Positions 34,913 to 47,094 of a stretch of 64,000 nt of DNA are shown here, one piece after another. Both the position numbers and the translations under genes were made by a program. The notes below the pieces were generated by a model. It did not search any database, had not been told where the DNA came from, and was given only the letters and a program-made list of their open reading frames with translations. The stretch is taken from contig BSBK01003560.1 of NCBI GenBank assembly GCA_027943335.1, positions 1,265,001-1,329,000 on the forward strand. Reading direction: 5' to 3'. Source of the DNA: Chamaecyparis obtusa (Eukaryota > Streptophyta > Pinopsida > Cupressales > Cupressaceae). The number at the start of each line of letters is the position of its first letter. The stretch's first letter is position 1.

Positions 34913-37153
34913 GTTTAATTTAAATGTTTTTGATTAAGGTAAAAACAGGTTTTAAAAGGGCCCCGAAACCACATACACTTAGTTTTTGAAGGGAACTGTA
35001 ACCCTAGGAATGATAGGAAGAATTAGCATAGATCTAAATGAAACAGCTGAGGGAAAAGGAAAAAACCTTACAGCACCCCCCCAGCACATAAAACCAGTAG
35101 AACTACCAGTAGCACAAATCCAGCAACACAACAGCAACCACACAAAAGATAAACAGAAATGCTCAAGCTGCTAAAGCCAAACGTGTAAAGCCAACGCTTT
35201 ACAACAACACCCAACCTAAGATTTTCCTTTGCCTCCCTTATTCTGGGAGCGGAGAGTCATATCAAAATGTAGAGGGGACTTTTTATTATGTTTACCTATT
35301 ACAACAGTCCATCCCTCCTCTACCAAAGAAGCTTTTCCCTGCTAGTCAGAGGCAAAAGAAGATCCAACCACAATGGAACCAATATGAGAAGTCTGGATAG
35401 AACCTACAATGGCCACACAGCCAATACCAGACTTCCCAGCACCAAAAAGAATTTTCGAAACAAAACAGGCTGGAAAGATGATAGCAAACCCAACAGCCTC
35501 AGCAGACAAACCAACACCAGTACTACCGGCAGTAGGAACATAACACCCAACAGAACCAGGAGTAACAAGAGGGTCACTAGCAACAAAAGAATTACTTCCA
35601 GCAAGAGTAGAACCACCAGCAGAAATGTTGGCAGACAAACCAATAGATCCAGTGGAAGTACTACCAGCAACCAAAGAAGAAGGAACAGAAACAGCCGTAG
35701 GACAAGAGACAGGGCCAAAAGCCTGCTCTACCACATTCGCGAAGCTCCGAACCTTCTCCACAATATAGTGTTGAGAAGAGGCCCCCTTCCACCATGAAGC
35801 AGTCTTATTATGTCTGTGAAGATCACATTGAGAGGCAATATGACCAGTCTTAAAGCATCTTCTACATCTGCAGGGGATGCCTTCATAGTCCAATTGCTGA
35901 ATCCAACTTCTACCCGTAAGGGATTCAAGTTTAATCTCCGAAGGCACACCTTTTGAGGTATCAATATCCACCAGGATACGAGCGTAAGTAGAATGAAATA
36001 AATCAGAGGATTTCTCATCCACCATTAACATATCCCCTAAAGCTTCCCCCACAGTCTCCAGAATGGAGTCAATCTAAAGATGGAGGGGAAGATTAGGAAG
36101 CCTAACCCAAATAGGTTGCACATCAAATGATTCGGAAGATGGAGAAAAATCAGAATGCCATGGTTTCAGCAATAGCATAAAACGATCCTCCCAGCTAAAG
36201 AAGTTTTCACACAAAATAATATTTCTATCCTCAGCATCATCAAATTTTGCCACAAAAAATCCTTTAGCCATAGGGAAGATATGGACAGTACCAGAGATTA
36301 GAGGTTCCCAATGACTAGAAATCCAGGAATGAAGATCAGGCAAAGAGGGCCAGAAACCCTTGAATTTGCAAATCAACCCATGCTCAGAAAAAATAGAGGC
36401 TGCCACATCAATCTCAGAAAGAGTATCCACATCTAGCACTACGAAAATATGTTGGCTGACTGGAAAGGCCCTACGAGGAGTGCCTTTAATAGCAGCGCAA
36501 GCGAGATTTGCAGCAGCCCTAGCTGGAACAGCCAGCGACCCCCCAACAACACTAGCAACCTGCGAACCCCCATCAAAATAACCCAACAAACCCCTAGAGA
36601 CCAGAGCCTTTGAGGCCTGCAACTTCCCAGTAACACCACCAGAAACTACCAGCGAACCCCCAGAAACCTTCAGACCCCCAGCAGAAGCACCAGCAATCGG
36701 AGAAACCCTATCACCAGCGACCATCGAACCCCAAGCAGAAGCACCAGAGGCCCTCAATCTCCCAGCAGAAACAACCAGCGACACACCAGCAGCCGAAAAA
36801 ACTCCAGCGACCTGCGGACCCCCAGCAATTGCACCAGCGGCTGACAAACCCCCAGCGACCAGAGATGCCCCAGCAACTGGCAAAACCCTAGAACCCCCAG
36901 CATCCTTTGATGCCTTCACGTTCCTAGGAACACCACCAGCAAGAGGCGAACCCCTAGCTGAATCTACCAGTGTCACCCCAGCAACCAGCGAAGCCCCAGC
37001 TACTGGCGAAACCCTAGAACCACCAGCTCCCTTAGATGCCTGCCATTTCCCAGGAACGCCTCCAGCGGGAGACGAAACCCTAGCCGAATCTACCAGCGTC
37101 GCCCCATCAGCCATATGATGCATGCGCTACTGGCAATGTTTAATTTAAATGTT
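34913..37153 (-). mobile_element. ORF1-only LINE derivative ('half-LINE') with 16 bp target duplication
   Basis: The 16 bases gtttaatttaaatgtt occur at 34913-34928 and again at 37138-37153. Between them, 2209 bp on the minus strand hold a long ORF1, an untranslated tail ending ggtttcggggcccttttaaa and ...accttaatcaaaa, and no ORF2. Sequences outside the duplication join into a gypsy LTR that resembles 3150-3520, so the insertion and its target can be read directly. A tail ending in A at the side opposite the ORF1 start and a duplication of this length are normal for target-primed LINE insertion. ORF1 without ORF2 is the layout of mammalian half-L1 (HAL1) elements. An internal deletion of a normal LINE RNA before insertion is the alternative. 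Confidence 0.65.
35342..37123 (-). pseudogene. LINE ORF1 protein, one stop from full length
   Basis: The frame starts ATG at 37123 (MHHMADGATL) and reads through 593 codons to 35342 with one interruption, a TAG at 36073-36071 (codon 351) where the family usually has Trp (LPLHLW). Residues 1-210 are Ala/Gly/Ser/Val-rich and contain two copies of a unit of about 43 residues (TLVDSAR..SPLAGGVP and GGSRV.PVAGASLVAG). Residues 230-350 form the DUF4283-like domain (VLDVDTLSEIDVAASIFSEH, FFVAKFDDAEDRN, WHSDFSPSSESFDVQPIWV). After the stop comes a CCHC knuckle CRRCFKTGHIASQC (35866-35825), preceded by WIQQLDYEGIP. ORF1 binds LINE RNA. The start is chosen because it lies 14 bp inside the target duplication. 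The N-terminal part is clearly more GC-rich than its surroundings. Confidence 0.8.
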
Positions 37154-37640
37154 GATGTTAATGTCTTTGGGGAATTTAATATTTTATTACCGACTAATTT
37201 GTCATGTAGTTGGATTCCAATTATTTGGAGTCAATTTATTTTATTTTTGGAGAATATTTAATAGTTCATTTAAAACATTTAAATGACCTATTTTAAAACT
37301 CACTTTTGAATAAGTGTTTTATGTTTTGAAAGTGAGTTCTTTTCACTCACTTTTCTTTTGTGAGAATTTGAGGATTTTGCTCCAATTTGCATTGGAGAAA
37401 ATCACATATTTTCCTGTTGGGTGTGACTTGTTTGCCATATTTGTATGTGGAGGAGCTCGTTGGATTCATGTTGGGATTGCTCCGCTTTGTCAGAGATCTC
37501 ATGTTTGGATTCTTAAGCCTTCCTTGTATTATAAAAGGATGATTGATTGATTCCATGGTAACCCATGCTCTTGGAAAATTGGTCAATCAATCAACTTGCT
37601 ATGTGTCCTATCCTTGTGTTTACTCAGTCATGTGTCTTGA
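37154..37640 (-). repeat. old gypsy LTR piece, same family as 2027-6399
   Basis: The words accgactaatttgt..tagttggattccaa, cactttt...gagttcttttcactcac, gattttgctccaa..ggagaaaatcaca and gctcgttggatt occur in the same order as at 3225-3460. The word attccatgg..gctcttgg..ttggtcaatc corresponds to about 4130-4170. It is the right flank of the half-LINE insertion. About 400-500 bp present at 3600-4100 are missing here. Confidence 0.65.
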
Positions 37641-38430
37641 GTGTTTTGGGAGTTCAGATATCCTTCTGTCATTGCTTTTATTGTAGTTGATTTTGTCTTT
37701 TGTAATGACACATTGTTATATGATGCTTATTCCATGTTTCAAAAAAAATTGTTAAGTGCATATTTAACGCTTTTGTTCCAAGTGTTCCTTATTGGGGAAT
37801 TACAATGCAGGCTTCTAGATATGAGAGAACCACCAAAGTACTATGAACCATTATCTTCTCAAGATCACATAATGTATAACTATCTTCCACGACCTTGATT
37901 GTCTTCCACTACATTGTAACACAATACCAAGATGTAAATCCATCTGTATAAGTTTTTTGTACACCTTCAAGCTTGACTTCGAGAGCAAAAATTTTCTGAA
38001 AAGAAAAAAAATGTACCATTGTTAACTGTAATTGCAAAAACTATGAATTACACTTATTACTAAGCCACAAATATCTAGACCACAAAGGCTTCTAGATACG
38101 AGAGAAAAACAACAAGGCACTATGAAACACTATCTTATCAAGATTACATAATATATGACTATCTTCCACTATCTTGATTGTCTTCCACTACAATGTTGCA
38201 TTGTCCAGATACAAAACTCTTCCACTATTCTAAAGGTTTTTTACTTAACTTATTCCTCCAAGAATAGAAGAATAGAAGACTTCTGGACCATAGTGTTTGA
38301 GCAACCACAATTATCTCTGAAACACAATATTTGACATCAATGACAACAAACAACCAAACATATATTTCCAACACGACCAACTTTAGTTTTCAAACCCACA
38401 TCAACTTTTTGGGATCTAGTTTTCTTCTTT
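37641..38430. repeat. direct repeat of about 110 bp, 280 bp apart
   Basis: About 37808-37920 and 38088-38200 share aggcttctagatayga, aagatyacataat and cttgattgtcttccactaca. No gene is recognised in this stretch. Confidence 0.6.
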
Positions 38431-38439
38431 TGTACCATC

Positions 38440-39335
38440 CATTCATCTTTTATTGTACACAAAAGAGTAGCACCGAGGGACAAGGCTACTTTTTTTGACA
38501 CAGGGGTCCCATGTTTCTTCTAGAATTGCTCATTAACTTCTACCTCATCCCCAACATTTTGGGTTCTTTCCCCTTCCATACTCAAACGAACTAAATGAGT
38601 AATAACCTCAATTGCACCACCTTCCTCTAAAGTAGCAACCTCTTGAGTTCTAAGAGGAGGAACATTTTCCTACAATGTTTTTAGGGATTCATCTAATCTC
38701 ATCGACGAGGTTGGTGGAACATCCATCCCCATTTTATTCACCTTTTGAGTGATTGATCCTTTATTTTCAACACAATCCATAGCCTTAACTGGAGTGACAA
38801 TTGAGGATTTCATTAATTTAAATAACTCTTCTACAAAAGGATATTCCTCACTCCATCAAGTCCCTTCTCATGGCTTTCAATGCAAGGAGTAGGGCATTTC
38901 TCCTTCAACATGGGCTCTTTAACCAGAGGCACCTTACAATCAGCTATAACATGACCTAGTTTGGAATACTTTTTACAATAAACTACAACATTCTCGTAAA
39001 CAAGAGCTCGGGTCCATTTCCCAAGTTTGAACTATAAAGTAATGAAATTGGGGAGAGTATTTTTTATTGCTATAGTCACACATAATCCAACAAAAACTAA
39101 CTTGGACATGGCTTGAGTGACCACATCAGAAGTAACATACCGTAGAGATTGGGAAATCGGTGGTATGGGCTCCCAAGGACATAATAAAATATTTGGTGTG
39201 AGAGTCTCCATGAGGAGGGGTAGGATCCCCTCCATGATTATCAACCATATGTAGGAATTCAAAATTTGAAAACAGCGAGCAGGAGGTTGCAAAGCGAGAC
39301 AAAAATTTAAAATCATCCCTTCCATATTTAATCCT
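38440..39335 (-). pseudogene. second LINE-type ORF1 relic (DUF4283 with zinc knuckle)
   Basis: Minus-strand frames read YGRDDFKFLSRFATSC near the right end, then TIAIKNTLPNFITLQFKLGK, WTRALVYENVVVYCKKYSKL and GHVIADCKVPLVKEP. The last part matches the Y-E-N-L-P-x-x-C-x-x-C-x-x-x-G-H-x-x-x-x-C knuckle that follows DUF4283 in plant LINE ORF1. The second Cys is Tyr here (CKKY), so the knuckle is broken. Downstream the frame is interrupted repeatedly. It is older and more decayed than the ORF1 at 37123-35342. Confidence 0.55.
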
Positions 39336-39860
39336 CATTTAAACATCATAATAATCATTTCATTTAATTCAAGCATTTAAATAACATTTTATGGCAACAA
39401 TGAACATATATCAAGTCTTTAAACCAAATAACAAGGCATTGTAAACCATAATATTTTAATACGCAATACCACAACCATCAATGAAATCACATGAAAGCAC
39501 ATCAAAATAATTATAACCAAATATTCTCATATAAAATATAAACCAAATATAATAATATAACATCATGTCACATCAACATAGAGTCATCATGCATATATGA
39601 TCATCACTAAGACTCAAGTATAAACTATTTTTATCATCCTAAACAGTTAGCACCCATAATTGGATCCTCTATTAGGCCACGTTTTGGTGATTTTGAGATC
39701 TGATGCCCGTTATGCTTGATCCTAACAATCTTATTTCTCTGTTCTTGCATCTTTTTTGCCATCTCAATATCCAATTCAAATTTGGTTGCAATCTCCTAGG
39801 TACATTACTTTTCAAATATTTTGTACTCGCACTTTTTAACCAAAATTTGACTCGAAGCCC
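39336..39860. other. AT-rich spacer, nothing recognised
   Basis: The stretch is dominated by AT-rich words such as aaccaaatataataatataac. There is no frame with family resemblance and no clear repeat. Confidence 0.35.
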
Positions 39861-41780
39861 TATGTCACGAAGTTAGTGGGAAATTAGATCTTATGGTAGG
39901 CCTGGCTTATTTTTTAATCTCGAAATGATGGATGAAGTATATAAACACCTTATCTCTCCTTATTTTGATATCAATTACTACTCGCAAGCATTCAAACAAT
40001 CAAGAGCAATTGAGCAATTAAATTCAAGATTTGAAGGCAAGCATCCAAGATCTAGTTTCTCCAATTCATTCAAGTCAATTCCCAAGGCAATCTTCTCCTT
40101 TGAAGAAAGTTTCTCTCATGATGGCCAAGTAGAGGAATTCTCAATCAAGAAAGTAGATCCTTCTTTCTATCTACATTTACCTCTCCTTTATTGCAAGTGA
40201 TTATCAAGCATATCTACATTGAAGATCTAGGAGTGGTGTTCATAAATCCATGCATTTGTGAGGGCATTCTTGATTCCTTATTCTACATTCCAAGGTCAAA
40301 TCCTTGATTCCAAGAACATTCAAACATCTCAATGGATATGAGCAATTCCTACATTCGTCCATGAGGGTTTATGCAAGTGGACTCAAATATTTACCTTTTT
40401 ACATACTGTCCTTTGTGCAATTTCCTTTCATTTTCAAGGTTGATTTCTAAATAGGGGTTGATTCATTTTCAAATCTAGTTTCTAGCAGTTAGTTATCAAT
40501 CTAATATTTCTAGTTTTGTCTCTATTTGTCCATTTTTCCATCTATATTGCATCTTTCCTCTTTTTCATTTTTAGATTATATATTTGGCAAAAGATCACTA
40601 CCCCATTTAGTGCTTAGATCCTCACTTGAACCTATTGGAACATCTTCCTTTCGAGTGTGCAAGTTGGAAAAGGAGTGATCTACCCTTTTGGCTTTCTTCA
40701 CTTTTCACCATGTACATCTTTGGTGGACTCAATTCATGACATTTCAATTCTTATTTGGTATCTAGATCTTTTTATCCATTCCATTAGTAATTGTATGATT
40801 TAGATCTTCGTGTTTAATTTGATGTTTAGATGTGTTTTTCATTAAATGTGTTATTATGCTTAGTTGATTTGCATATATCTTTCAAAGTTCATAGTTATAT
40901 TAGATATATTTATCTTTCATTTTCTTGTGCATGAATATTATTACATTGAGTACTACCTACAACATTTTAATTAGGACAAGTAGTAGACTTATGGGTTCCT
41001 TTAATCCCGAGTCCTCTGTGTTTCCTAGGAAACTAGATCAAACCAAAATGCCTACTATTAACATTCCTCCTATTGTTGAGAACAAGTCTTCCCACTCTTC
41101 TCATGATAAAGACAAGACCTTAAGAGTTCCTCCTATGCAAATCCAAAATCTTTCCCAAGACTTAGCAATGGTTAGGACAAGAAAACTCCAATCTCGAGAT
41201 CATCTCTATAATAGAGGGCTTGAGGAAGATAATTCATAACGATGAACATGGTGTTAACATCTTGCATAGTCTCTCTCATCTCATTCATAACAATGTCAAG
41301 GCTATTAGAGATTGTGCCCAAAAAATTGGTTTCATTCCACCTACCATTAGTGTTGAGACCTCCATTCTTATTTCTACCTCAATCCTACACATTTTAGCAT
41401 TCTTAATCCTATTATTTCCTCTTCAAGTGCTTCATGTGTGTCCTTATCTTCATCCATGCCCACTTACAATAGAGTTCATATTCTATTGGTCCTTCCATTT
41501 CCAATAATGGTTCAAACTTTTCACACATATCTCCTACCACTCTTTCTACTAAATCTACTATCGATAGCTTAGCTCAAACTATTTCATCTTTCGAATAACA
41601 ATTGCATCCATGACTCAATCCAAGTTTAGCATTCCTACATGTGACATTGCTATTATTTTTTCCTTAGACATCATATGTGCTGTCATCCCTTAATACATGG
41701 GAATTCCTCATTTAAAGACTTACAATGGTAAGGGTAATCTTTTGACACATGTTAAAACCTTTCAAACATTGTGTAGTCAC
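39860..41780 (+). pseudogene. gypsy leader and gag start, truncated
   Basis: The plus-strand sequence around 39980-40130 (caatcaagagcaattgagcaatt and similar) looks like the R/U5 and leader of a gypsy element. A frame at 40925-41239 reads SRLMGSFNPESSVF and MPTINIPPIVENKSS and contains many Ser/Lys. At 41697-41780 the frame reads GIPHLKTYNGKGNLLTHVKT and FQTLC, the conserved gag entry (family: Y-N-G-x-G-D-P-x-x-H-V-x-x-F-x-x-x-C). Gag breaks off there and a minisatellite follows, so capsid, nucleocapsid and pol are absent. The assignment rests mainly on that motif. Confidence 0.6.
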
Positions 41781-43560
41781 AACAACACACTTAGTAAACA
41801 CTTCAACAACACACAAAGTAAACACTCAAGTTCAAATACTACAAAGTACACATACTCAAAGTGTGCCAAATTTCACACCCACTTCATATTGTAGTTCAAA
41901 CATGTAACATAGGTGAATGTTAAAGTTAGTACACTATTCACATGGAGTGACTTTGAGAGTTCAAACATATAAATGCACACCAAAACACAACACAAAAAAG
42001 TGGTTGTCAAAGTCAAATAACATTTCACAATAGTACATACAAAGATGCAATCCACACAAATAAGGTAAAAGATGAATTTTAAACATTCACATAAATGAAT
42101 GTCAAAATTTTATATAGTCTTTACAAAGAACCAATATGAAGCTAAAACACATTTGAACACAATTTGTTCAAAGGCAAACCTCACACATACAAAATAAATG
42201 TTGAACTTTAAACATGCACACAAGTGAATGTCAAAATTAGTACTCTTACAAAAAGTTGATGTGGAAGCTCAAATATGAACACATGTTGTAGATGAATGTT
42301 GAAATCAAAACTCTAAACAAAATGAATGCTAAAGTTTAAACATGTTTCACACAAATGGAGTTCAACCACGCACAAAGTAAATATTAGGTTCAATACACTA
42401 AGTAAATGTCAAAATTAAAACACACTTCACACAATGTTAGTTGAATAACACAAGGTGAATATAGAAAGCTAAAATGCACTACACATACAAAGTAAATATA
42501 CAACAAAGTTCATACGTCCATATAAAGTGATTTTCAAAGTCATATCACTCTTCAAAGTGAAAGTAAGTTGAAACACATCCATCCACACAACCTCACAAAC
42601 AATAGGAGCAAATTTGTTTAAAGTGACCAATAAAATAATGTAGACATACTTCACACAAATTTATTTTAAACACACCGCCGCTCTCCCTTCCTAAATAAGG
42701 GGATATAAAAATTAACACATACATCTCAAAGAAAGTTCAACAATACAATAAAGAAATTCTAGAATTTATGCATGCACACAAGATGGACATGCTAAAGTTC
42801 AAAAAATAGATGTCCACAAAGTAAATGCCTAATATACACACTTCCAACAGACAACTAGTGGATGCCAAAGTGACACACTATTAAAAAGAAGTTTAGAAGA
42901 CACTTCAAACAAACAATTTATGAATTCTAAAATTCACACATAAACTGAATACCGTAGCTCAAGCAAACACTTCACATTAGCACACACAAAAATGGAATGC
43001 CAACAAAAAAATATAAGGGGATGTCATAGTTAACTCAAACACTATGGGGATGTTTCACATACACACTTCACACAAAGTTCAAAGATATAATAAGAAGATG
43101 CCTAATTTCAAACATGCACACAAAGTGAATGTAAAAGTTCTAACAAGAAATTGCACACAATGTTAATTCCTAGAGCTCAAACACAACTACAACAACTAGT
43201 AGATAACAAAATGAAACACACAAGACATAAAAGTTTAAAAGTCACTTCAAAAAAACAATTAGTATATGCCAAAATTAAAACACTTACACAAACTCAATGG
43301 CAAATTCCAAACACACTTCATGTAAATAAATACAAATTAAATGTTAAACAAACAAAGTGTCGAAGTCAACCCAACAATCCAAACCTAAGCTTGAATTTAT
43401 AATAACTAAACAAAGTGTCAAAGTCAACTCAAAAATCCAAACCTAAGCTTTAATTTATAATAACTAAATCACAATTCAAACATAGACTTCACACAATTGA
43501 ATGAATTCAAGAATAAAACACTATACAAACATGTTTAAATTACAACTTGCTAATAATATT
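41765..43560. repeat. degenerate minisatellite of about 1.8 kb
   Basis: Dozens of imperfect copies of a 35-45 bp unit with consensus near caaagtgaatgtcaaagttc and aaacacacttcacaca fill the stretch. Examples are acaaagtgaatgtaaaagttc, acaagtgaatgtcaaaattag and acaaataaggtaaaagatg. The last part has two clean 58 bp copies, 43350-43407 and 43408-43465. The array starts exactly where the gag frame at 41780 fails and runs to the AT-rich edge of the right arm. No coding potential is claimed. Confidence 0.75.
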
Positions 43561-44252
43561 ACACGACACCAATTATTATAATGTTACAAAAAAATTATAA
43601 TTAAAAAATATTATGTTACTTAATAATTACATTGCATGACATGCATCAAAATAATAATTACACTGCACCATAAATGTCAAGTTATCATACACAACAAAAT
43701 AAAAACAAAAAATTGAGAAAGTGATAAAATTTTATGCAATAAAACTATAAAAACTTTAAAAAAAATTAAGACAGAGACAATAGACCTAAAAGAATGGCCA
43801 TTGACCATTCTTTGCAGCCTTAGGAAGGGGGCAAATTCAACCCCTCCCAAATAATAATAATGACATTAAATAATAAATCACGTTACATATCAATTTAATG
43901 CAACAACTTCTATAAATATTGCATTATTCAGTAAATTGCCTCAATTTACAAATTATAATTACACTAATTTTAACAATCAACTAAATAATGCAGCATTGTG
44001 TCTAATTGGAAATATTAAATATTGCATTTAGTAATCCACCCAATATTCAGAAAAAAATTTAAAATTTTGTATATTACATTCATTACTTGACTTCAGCAGC
44101 TTCCAAACATTTCTGAACACTGGCTAGCCTGTCAAACACTCAATATTGATCATGGTTTAAATTTATAGTAATAAAAAATAAAACAATTAGATATACTCTT
44201 ATTACAATTAAATTGATATAAAAAGATTAAATAAATAACTTAATAGAAATAT

Positions 44253-44545
44253 ATGACCAACTTATGTCCCTTCGTTCCCAGAAGGGGAAGAAGTGACATT
44301 TCTTGAGCTTTTCTTCGCGGACAGCTGGACCTATGGAGGAAGGATTTATTTTTGTTGTCCGTGGAAAGTTTCTGGGCTGCTGGTTTTTTGCTTGGTCCAG
44401 GTTGAGGGAGCCTGTTGCAAAACCCTTGATGAGGTGGCAGAAGTGTACTGTGTTATATGTGAGGCCAGCCTAGGCACCTTATTTTGGTTGATGACCTGTT
44501 TCACGTTTGGTCTGTTGTATCTTTTGTTTGGGCTTCATTGAAAAT
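44253..44545 (+). other. right-arm-specific insert of about 290 bp
   Basis: Relative to the left arm (around 31560-31600) a stretch of about 290 bp replaces roughly 30 bp. Its GC content is higher than its surroundings, and it ends ttgtatcttttgtttgggcttcattgaaaat. The T-rich end resembles the 3' untranslated end of plant LINEs, so a heavily 5'-truncated LINE is possible. No target duplication is evident. Confidence 0.35.
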
Positions 44546-46577
44546 ATTTTGAAGAAGAAAAATCTGACCATAAATCTCCATAACTTTGTTATACAAATAT
44601 ACAATATACAATATGATAGTCTATACTACTTTAAACAAAAAAAAATTAGATATATTTATTTTAAATGCAATTCTAAAATAGCACTTCCCTCTGTCACTAT
44701 CATAATGCACACCCCACCCAAAATATGTTTAAATTTCTTCATCCAAAATAGCACTTCCCTGTGTCACTATCACAATGAAGTATGTTATTAGAAAACATGA
44801 CAATTAATGCAAAGAATTACAGAGGCTCTTTGAGGCTTCAGAATGTTCTCAACTGAAGGAAAATGCAACGGACAAGTTAGCCCCATGTTGAAAAGGCAGT
44901 GGGTAACACAGTTTCTCGCGTTGAATGTTCTACTCATTACATCAATTTCAGATGTAATGAGTAGAACATTTTTTCACTTCCGATACATCTTATTTCAATA
45001 GATATTCGGACTGCATATGACAAATAGGCATCGTCAGTATTTGAAGGAGAATACATAGCAGTAATAAGCATGCTTATGTTTGCACCACTTATTATGTGTA
45101 GGGAAGAATCTACATAACAGTTTTCACGATCTATGAATCATTCTAGCATGCCGTGAAAATCAAGTATTTAAGCTATTAGAGCTTCAGCAAAACAGAAGCT
45201 GTTAAGCTGATACCCAAATATAGGATTCTGTGGGACCAAAAGCACAGGAGAAACAAAACCTGCAGTTTTCACCCAATTGTACAATTTTGGTTCAACTAAT
45301 AACGAATGGAATATGAAGTGAACTGTCGATTCTACCACTTCCAGCTATATAAAGAAGAGAAGAGTACGGTAGAAAATCAACTATTAAATCAAAAAGAAGA
45401 AAATTAAAAGTAGAGTGCTAAAGTAGATCTTGATAGGGATTGTAATTATAACTATACTAGATGAGATGTGCTTATATCCATGCTGATCAAATTGTCATAT
45501 AATAGCTTTAGGAAAGTCTCGTAGCCATGTCTGATCTAATGAACAATATTCTGCTTTCTAGTGTACATTTTTATTCTCTATCAATGTGCATTTACATGTA
45601 AACATGTATAATCAATAAGAAACAACTTTATAATACTTTGTAGTTAAACCTCCAATATCTTTTTTGGATTATCCAAAACTTAATAGCTATTTTTGTGGTT
45701 TATATAGTATATATTCCTAATGCATAGCGCACTTTAAGGTTTCATATTTATGTGCAACTATATCCACCATCCTTTTGTCAAGAAGACTAGATGAGATGTA
45801 CTTATATCCATTCTGATCAAATTGCCATATAAAAGCTCTAGGAAAGTCCCGTTGCCTCAACCAAATGCATTTAAAGGTGATCAATCAAAACATGGAAAAT
45901 GTGCAGTGCGATTCAATCTATGTCTGGCATACAATGACATTATCGGTGGTAATCATGGAAGGAATTTCAATTTCACTAACCTATTTCCTCATTTTATAAT
46001 CTAATTGCATATTTAACTTATTTCTTTGAAAGCAAGGAGGGCCCCATCAGAGAAAAGTGTTCAGCACATAATACAAGCCTGTAATATAACTTGAAACAAG
46101 TTGAAGGGGACAATAGCTAATTCTAGCTGGAGTCCAATTTTTCTATCATGACTTATTTGATTGAACCCAACTACCAAATAAATTGTATTTTACTGGAAAA
46201 GGTTAAATTTGGTGGATATCCATACACTGTTTCAAAGCTCACATTTTGGCATAGGCTGAAAGTATGCTAGGAATTTGGTAAACATAAACTGATCCGATTG
46301 GAGACCTATTTGTTGCAAATAGCGAAACAATGTGATGATATATTGGTGTTATGAATATAGAGTTCTGATAAGTATCGCATTTGGAACTACTACCTTGCAT
46401 AGAGCTGTCACACCCATTCAATCTGGTGCAATAATATCCTTTTTAATTCCAACTCAAACTTATCATATGAGATTACCCTTCTAGGTTTGGGTACAGCGTT
46501 TTGCCTTCATTGTGCATAGTATGCATGAGAGCTGATTCAAAATTGGCATATTCTCTTGTTACCAGTGGTTGGTTTGT

Positions 46578-46900
46578 GGAATTCATCCAGCAGAGGTAGT
46601 CTCTTCTTGCTATGTATATAAGACATAGATTATTAGGGGACTTTCATTCTATCCCAAACTTACATATCACTCAAATCCTATCTCACGTTCCCAGCTAGAA
46701 TACACAGGGGAGATTCATGGCCTAAACCTTTTAGGTTTGGGTACGGTTTTCTGCCTTCAATGTGCATAGGCCATAGAATGCATGTGATTCAATTCAAACT
46801 TGGCAGATTCATTGTACAGTGGTTGGCTTGTGATTGTAGAATTCATCCAGCAGAGGTAGTCTCTTCGTGCATGTATATAATACATGGATTACTCATTAGT
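46578..46900 (+). promoter_or_regulatory. two TATA modules of the right arm
   Basis: The word gaattcatccagcagaggtagtctcttc is followed 4-8 bp later by atgtatataa, at 46579-46622 and 46839-46880. A third copy lies at 48676-48718 with gtatataagg. Constant spacing between an upstream block and a TATA-like word is promoter-like, but no transcript is known. A shared origin by duplication explains the similarity equally well. Confidence 0.35.
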
Positions 46901-47094
46901 CATTACAAAATCGGCTTAGGCATGCAATATTTTATACAGCCGCCAAAACCCACCTCCCAGCATAAGTAATATCAGCATACACTAAAGAATAATTCCTATA
47001 ACAGCTTGTTCTCTAATAACAATGTGCAATGTCATAAAAGTGACAGATCTTTAAGACGGATGGCGTCATCAAGCATAACATCTTTATAACTCTT

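Noticed and set aside
35404..35718. Leu/Val-rich 104-residue frame looking like a membrane protein
   Set aside because: It is the shifted frame of the Gly/Ser/Ala-rich C-terminal part of LINE ORF1 on the same strand.
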